64,000 nucleotides of DNA, taken from NCBI RefSeq assembly GCF_947179515.1, contig NC_067495.1, positions 26,923,913 through 26,987,912 on the forward strand. The letters run 5' to 3'. This DNA comes from Apodemus sylvaticus. Its lineage: Eukaryota; Chordata; Mammalia; Rodentia; Muridae. The number at the start of each line of letters is the position of its first letter. The first letter of the stretch is position 1. The notes under the pieces were generated by a model. The model did no database searches. It was not told the DNA's origin and saw only the letters and a program-made list of their open reading frames with translations. The position numbers were made by a program, and so were the translations under genes. Of this stretch, positions 61,697-64,000 are shown one piece after another.

Positions 61697-64000
61697 CAAG
61701 AAGCAACAATCACTATTCCCTAATATCTTTTAATATCAATGGACTAAATTCCCCAATAAAAAGACATAGACTAACAGATTGGATTCACAAACAAGACCCA
61801 ACATTTTGCTGCATACAGGAAATGCATCTCAGTGTCAAAGACAAACACTACCTAAGAGTAAAAGGCTAGAAAACAGTTTTCCAAGCAAATGGTCCTAGGA
61901 AACAAGCTGGAGTAGCCATTCTAATATCAGATAAAATAGACTTCCAACCAAAAGTCATCAAAAAAGATACAGAAGGCCACTTTATACTCATCAAAGAAAA
62001 AAAATCTACCAGGAGGAACTCTTGATTTTGAACATCTATGGCCCAAATACAAGGGCACCTGCATTCATAAAGGAAAACCTTACTAACGTTTAAAGCACAC
62101 ATTGCACCTCACACAATAATTGTGGGGGACTTAAACACCCCACTCTCTTCAATGGACAGATCAGGGAAACACAAACTAAACTGAATCACAGTGAAACTAA
62201 CAGAAGTTTTGGACCAAATGGATTTAATATATATCTATATAACATTTCATCCTAAGTCAAAAGAATATACCTTCTTCTCTACACCTCATGGTACTTTCTC
62301 CAAAACTGACCATATAATTGGTCACAAAACAGACCAACAGATATAACATAATCGAACTAATACCATGCCTCCTATGAGATCACTATGGAATAAGGGTGGT
62401 CTTCAATAGCAACAAAAAGCCCATATACACATGGAAGCTGAACAATGCTCTACTCAGTAATACCTTGGTCAAGGAAGAAATAAGGAAAGAAATCAAAGAA
62501 TTTTTAGAATTTAGTGAAAATGAAGGCAAAACATACCCAAATTTATGGGACACAATGAAAGCAGTGCTAAGAGGAAAACTCATAACTCTGAGTGCCTACA
62601 AAAAGAAGCTGGAGAAAGCATACACTAGCATTTTAACAGAACACCTGAAAGATTTAGAACAAAAAGAAGCTAAATTCACCCAGGAGGAGAAGAAGACAGG
62701 AAATCATCAAACTCAGGGCTGAAATCAACCAAGTTGAAACAAAAAGAACTATACAAAGAATCAACAAAAGCAGGAGCTGGTTCTTTGAGAAAATCAACAA
62801 GATAGATAAACCTTAAGCCAGACTAACCAGAGGGCACAGAGACAGTACCCAAATTAACAAAATCAAAAATGAAAAGGGTGAAATAACAACAGAAACTGAG
62901 GAAATCCAAAAAATTATCATATCATACTACAAAAGCCTATTCTCAACAAAACTGCAAAATCTGGATGAAATGGACAATTTCTTGGACAGATACCAACTAC
63001 CAGAATTTAATCAGGATCAGATAGACCATCTAAATGGTCCCATAACCCCTAAAGAAGTAGAAGTGGTCATTGACAGTCACCCAACCAAAAAAAGCACAGG
63101 ACCAGTTGGTTTTAGTGCAGAATTCTATCAGACTTTCAAAGGAGACCTAATGCCAATACTCTTCAAACTATTCCACAAAATAGAAACAGAAGGAACATTA
63201 CCCAACTCGTTCTATGAAGCCACAGTTTCGCTGATACCAAAACCACACAGATATCCAACAAAAAAGAGAACCTTAGACCAATTTCCTTTATGAATATTGA
63301 TGCAAAAATACTCAATAAAATTCTTGAGAACAGAATCCCAGAATACATCAAAATGATCACTCACTATGATCAAGTAGGCTTCATCCCAGGGATGCAGGGA
63401 TGGTTCAATATACAGAAATCCATCAATGTAATCCACTACAGAAACAAACTCAAAGAAAAAAAAACACATGGTCATTTAATTAGATGCTGAAAAAGCATTC
63501 GATAAAATTCAGCATCCTTTCATGTTAAAGGTCTTGGAAAGAACAGGAATTCAAGGCCCATACCTAAACATAATAAAAGCAATATACAGCAAACCAGTAG
63601 CCAACATCAAACGAAATGGAGAGAAACTTGAAGCAATCCCACTAAAAACAGGGACTAGACAAGGCTGCCCTCTCCATATTTATTCAATATAGTACTTGAA
63701 GTTCTAGTCAGAGCAATTAGAAAACAAAAGGAGGTCAAAGGGATACAAATTGGAAAGGAAGAAGTCAAAATATCACTATTTGCAGATGATATGATAGTAT
63801 ACTTAAGTGACTCAAAAAACTTCACCAGAGAACTCCTACAGCTGATAAACAACTTCAGCAAAGTGGCCTGATATAAAATTAACTCAAGCAAATTAGTAGC
63901 ATTCCTATACCCAAAGGATAAGCAGGCTGAGAATGAAATTAGAGAAATGACACCTTTCACAATAGCCACAAACAATATAAAGTATCCTTGTGTGACTCTA
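61697..64000 (+). pseudogene. L1 ORF2 remnant, truncated by the window
   Basis: Endonuclease and reverse transcriptase regions are recognisable (FNINGLN, FCCIQEMH, FRPISLM region, GFIPGMQGWFNI, and FADD codons at about 63778-63789). The start ATG is lost, TGG-to-TAG at 61867-61869 interrupts the frame, and several small indels follow (for example in the A run near 61998-62005 and in the A9 run near 63457-63466). Non-functional. Confidence 0.95.

Larger units (their letters stand above)
60001..64000 (+). mobile_element. Older plus-strand L1 with decayed ORFs, cut by the window edge
   Basis: A 5' UTR (60001-60552), ORF1 remnant (60553-61637) and ORF2 remnant (about 61697 to beyond 64000) in canonical order. 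The sequence is clearly diverged from the young family, and both ORFs have stops and frameshifts. The 3' end lies outside the window. The 5' UTR differs from that of L1 #1 and #2 and is less GC-rich, so promoter exchange has occurred between the lineages. Confidence 0.95.

Noticed and set aside
1..64000. CRISPR arrays, phage, bacterial operons, riboswitches
   Set aside because: The spaced or tandem repeats present are microsatellites, L1 promoter units and retroposons. The sequence is mammalian, so these classes do not apply.
59908..64000. Reading the minus ORF2 piece plus the plus-strand L1 at 60 kb as one twin-primed element
   Set aside because: In twin priming the inverted part must be upstream sequence of the same RNA. 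Here the inverted piece is mid-ORF2 while the forward piece starts at the 5' UTR, and the minus piece joins 52328-52735 instead.

Overview
The window looks like intergenic or deep-intronic DNA from a murine rodent. The evidence is B1 SINEs, B2/B3/B4-type tRNA-derived SINEs, ID-like fragments, rodent L1 3' ends and long (CA)n, (TA)n and (TC)n microsatellites on an AT-rich, CpG-poor background. I see no host protein-coding exon, tRNA, rRNA, bacterial-style operon or CRISPR array. The young L1 family differs in its 5' UTR and ORF1 from the Mus musculus and Rattus L1s I know, so I leave the genus open (Apodemus and other Murinae are possible). That is inference.

1-31.4 kb: mostly old, unrecognised sequence with scattered SINEs, microsatellites and decayed minus-strand L1 3' ends (about 6.25-7.25, 8.9-9.7, 11.1-11.7 and 30.4-31.05 kb). 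It also holds a solo LTR with a 4-bp target duplication (10410-10941), a B2 SINE with a 13-bp duplication, a B1 with a 14-bp duplication, and a short 5'-inverted (twin-primed) L1 at 19.4-19.8 kb. A diverged direct duplication of about 270 bp lies at 0.62-0.9 and 4.77-5.04 kb.

31.49-38.13 kb (+): a full-length L1 with both ORFs open, a GC-rich 5' UTR of degenerate ~200-bp units with YY1-like cores, a CGG tract at the extreme 5' end, and a perfect 15-bp target-site duplication. ORF2 keeps the endonuclease, reverse transcriptase and cysteine-rich motifs, so this copy may be retrotransposition-competent.

38.15-52.3 kb: unique-looking DNA with SINEs, a second twin-primed L1 (42.4-44.15 kb) and a nested set in which a hAT-Charlie-like element has landed in another rodent repeat and carries an LTR-like insert (49.5-50.9 kb).

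52.3-64 kb: an L1 nest. An old minus-strand ORF2 fragment (52.33-52.74 and 59.91-60.0 kb) was split by a 5'-truncated L1 flanked by a 16-bp duplication. That L1 was then split by a second full-length member of the young family (53.13-59.75 kb, minus) flanked by a 17-bp duplication. The second full-length copy has an intact ORF1 but a broken ORF2. From 60.0 kb to the window edge runs an older plus-strand L1 with decayed ORFs.

The two full-length L1s form a near-identical inverted pair with arms of about 6.6 kb and a 15-kb spacer. L1-derived DNA makes up roughly a third of the window.
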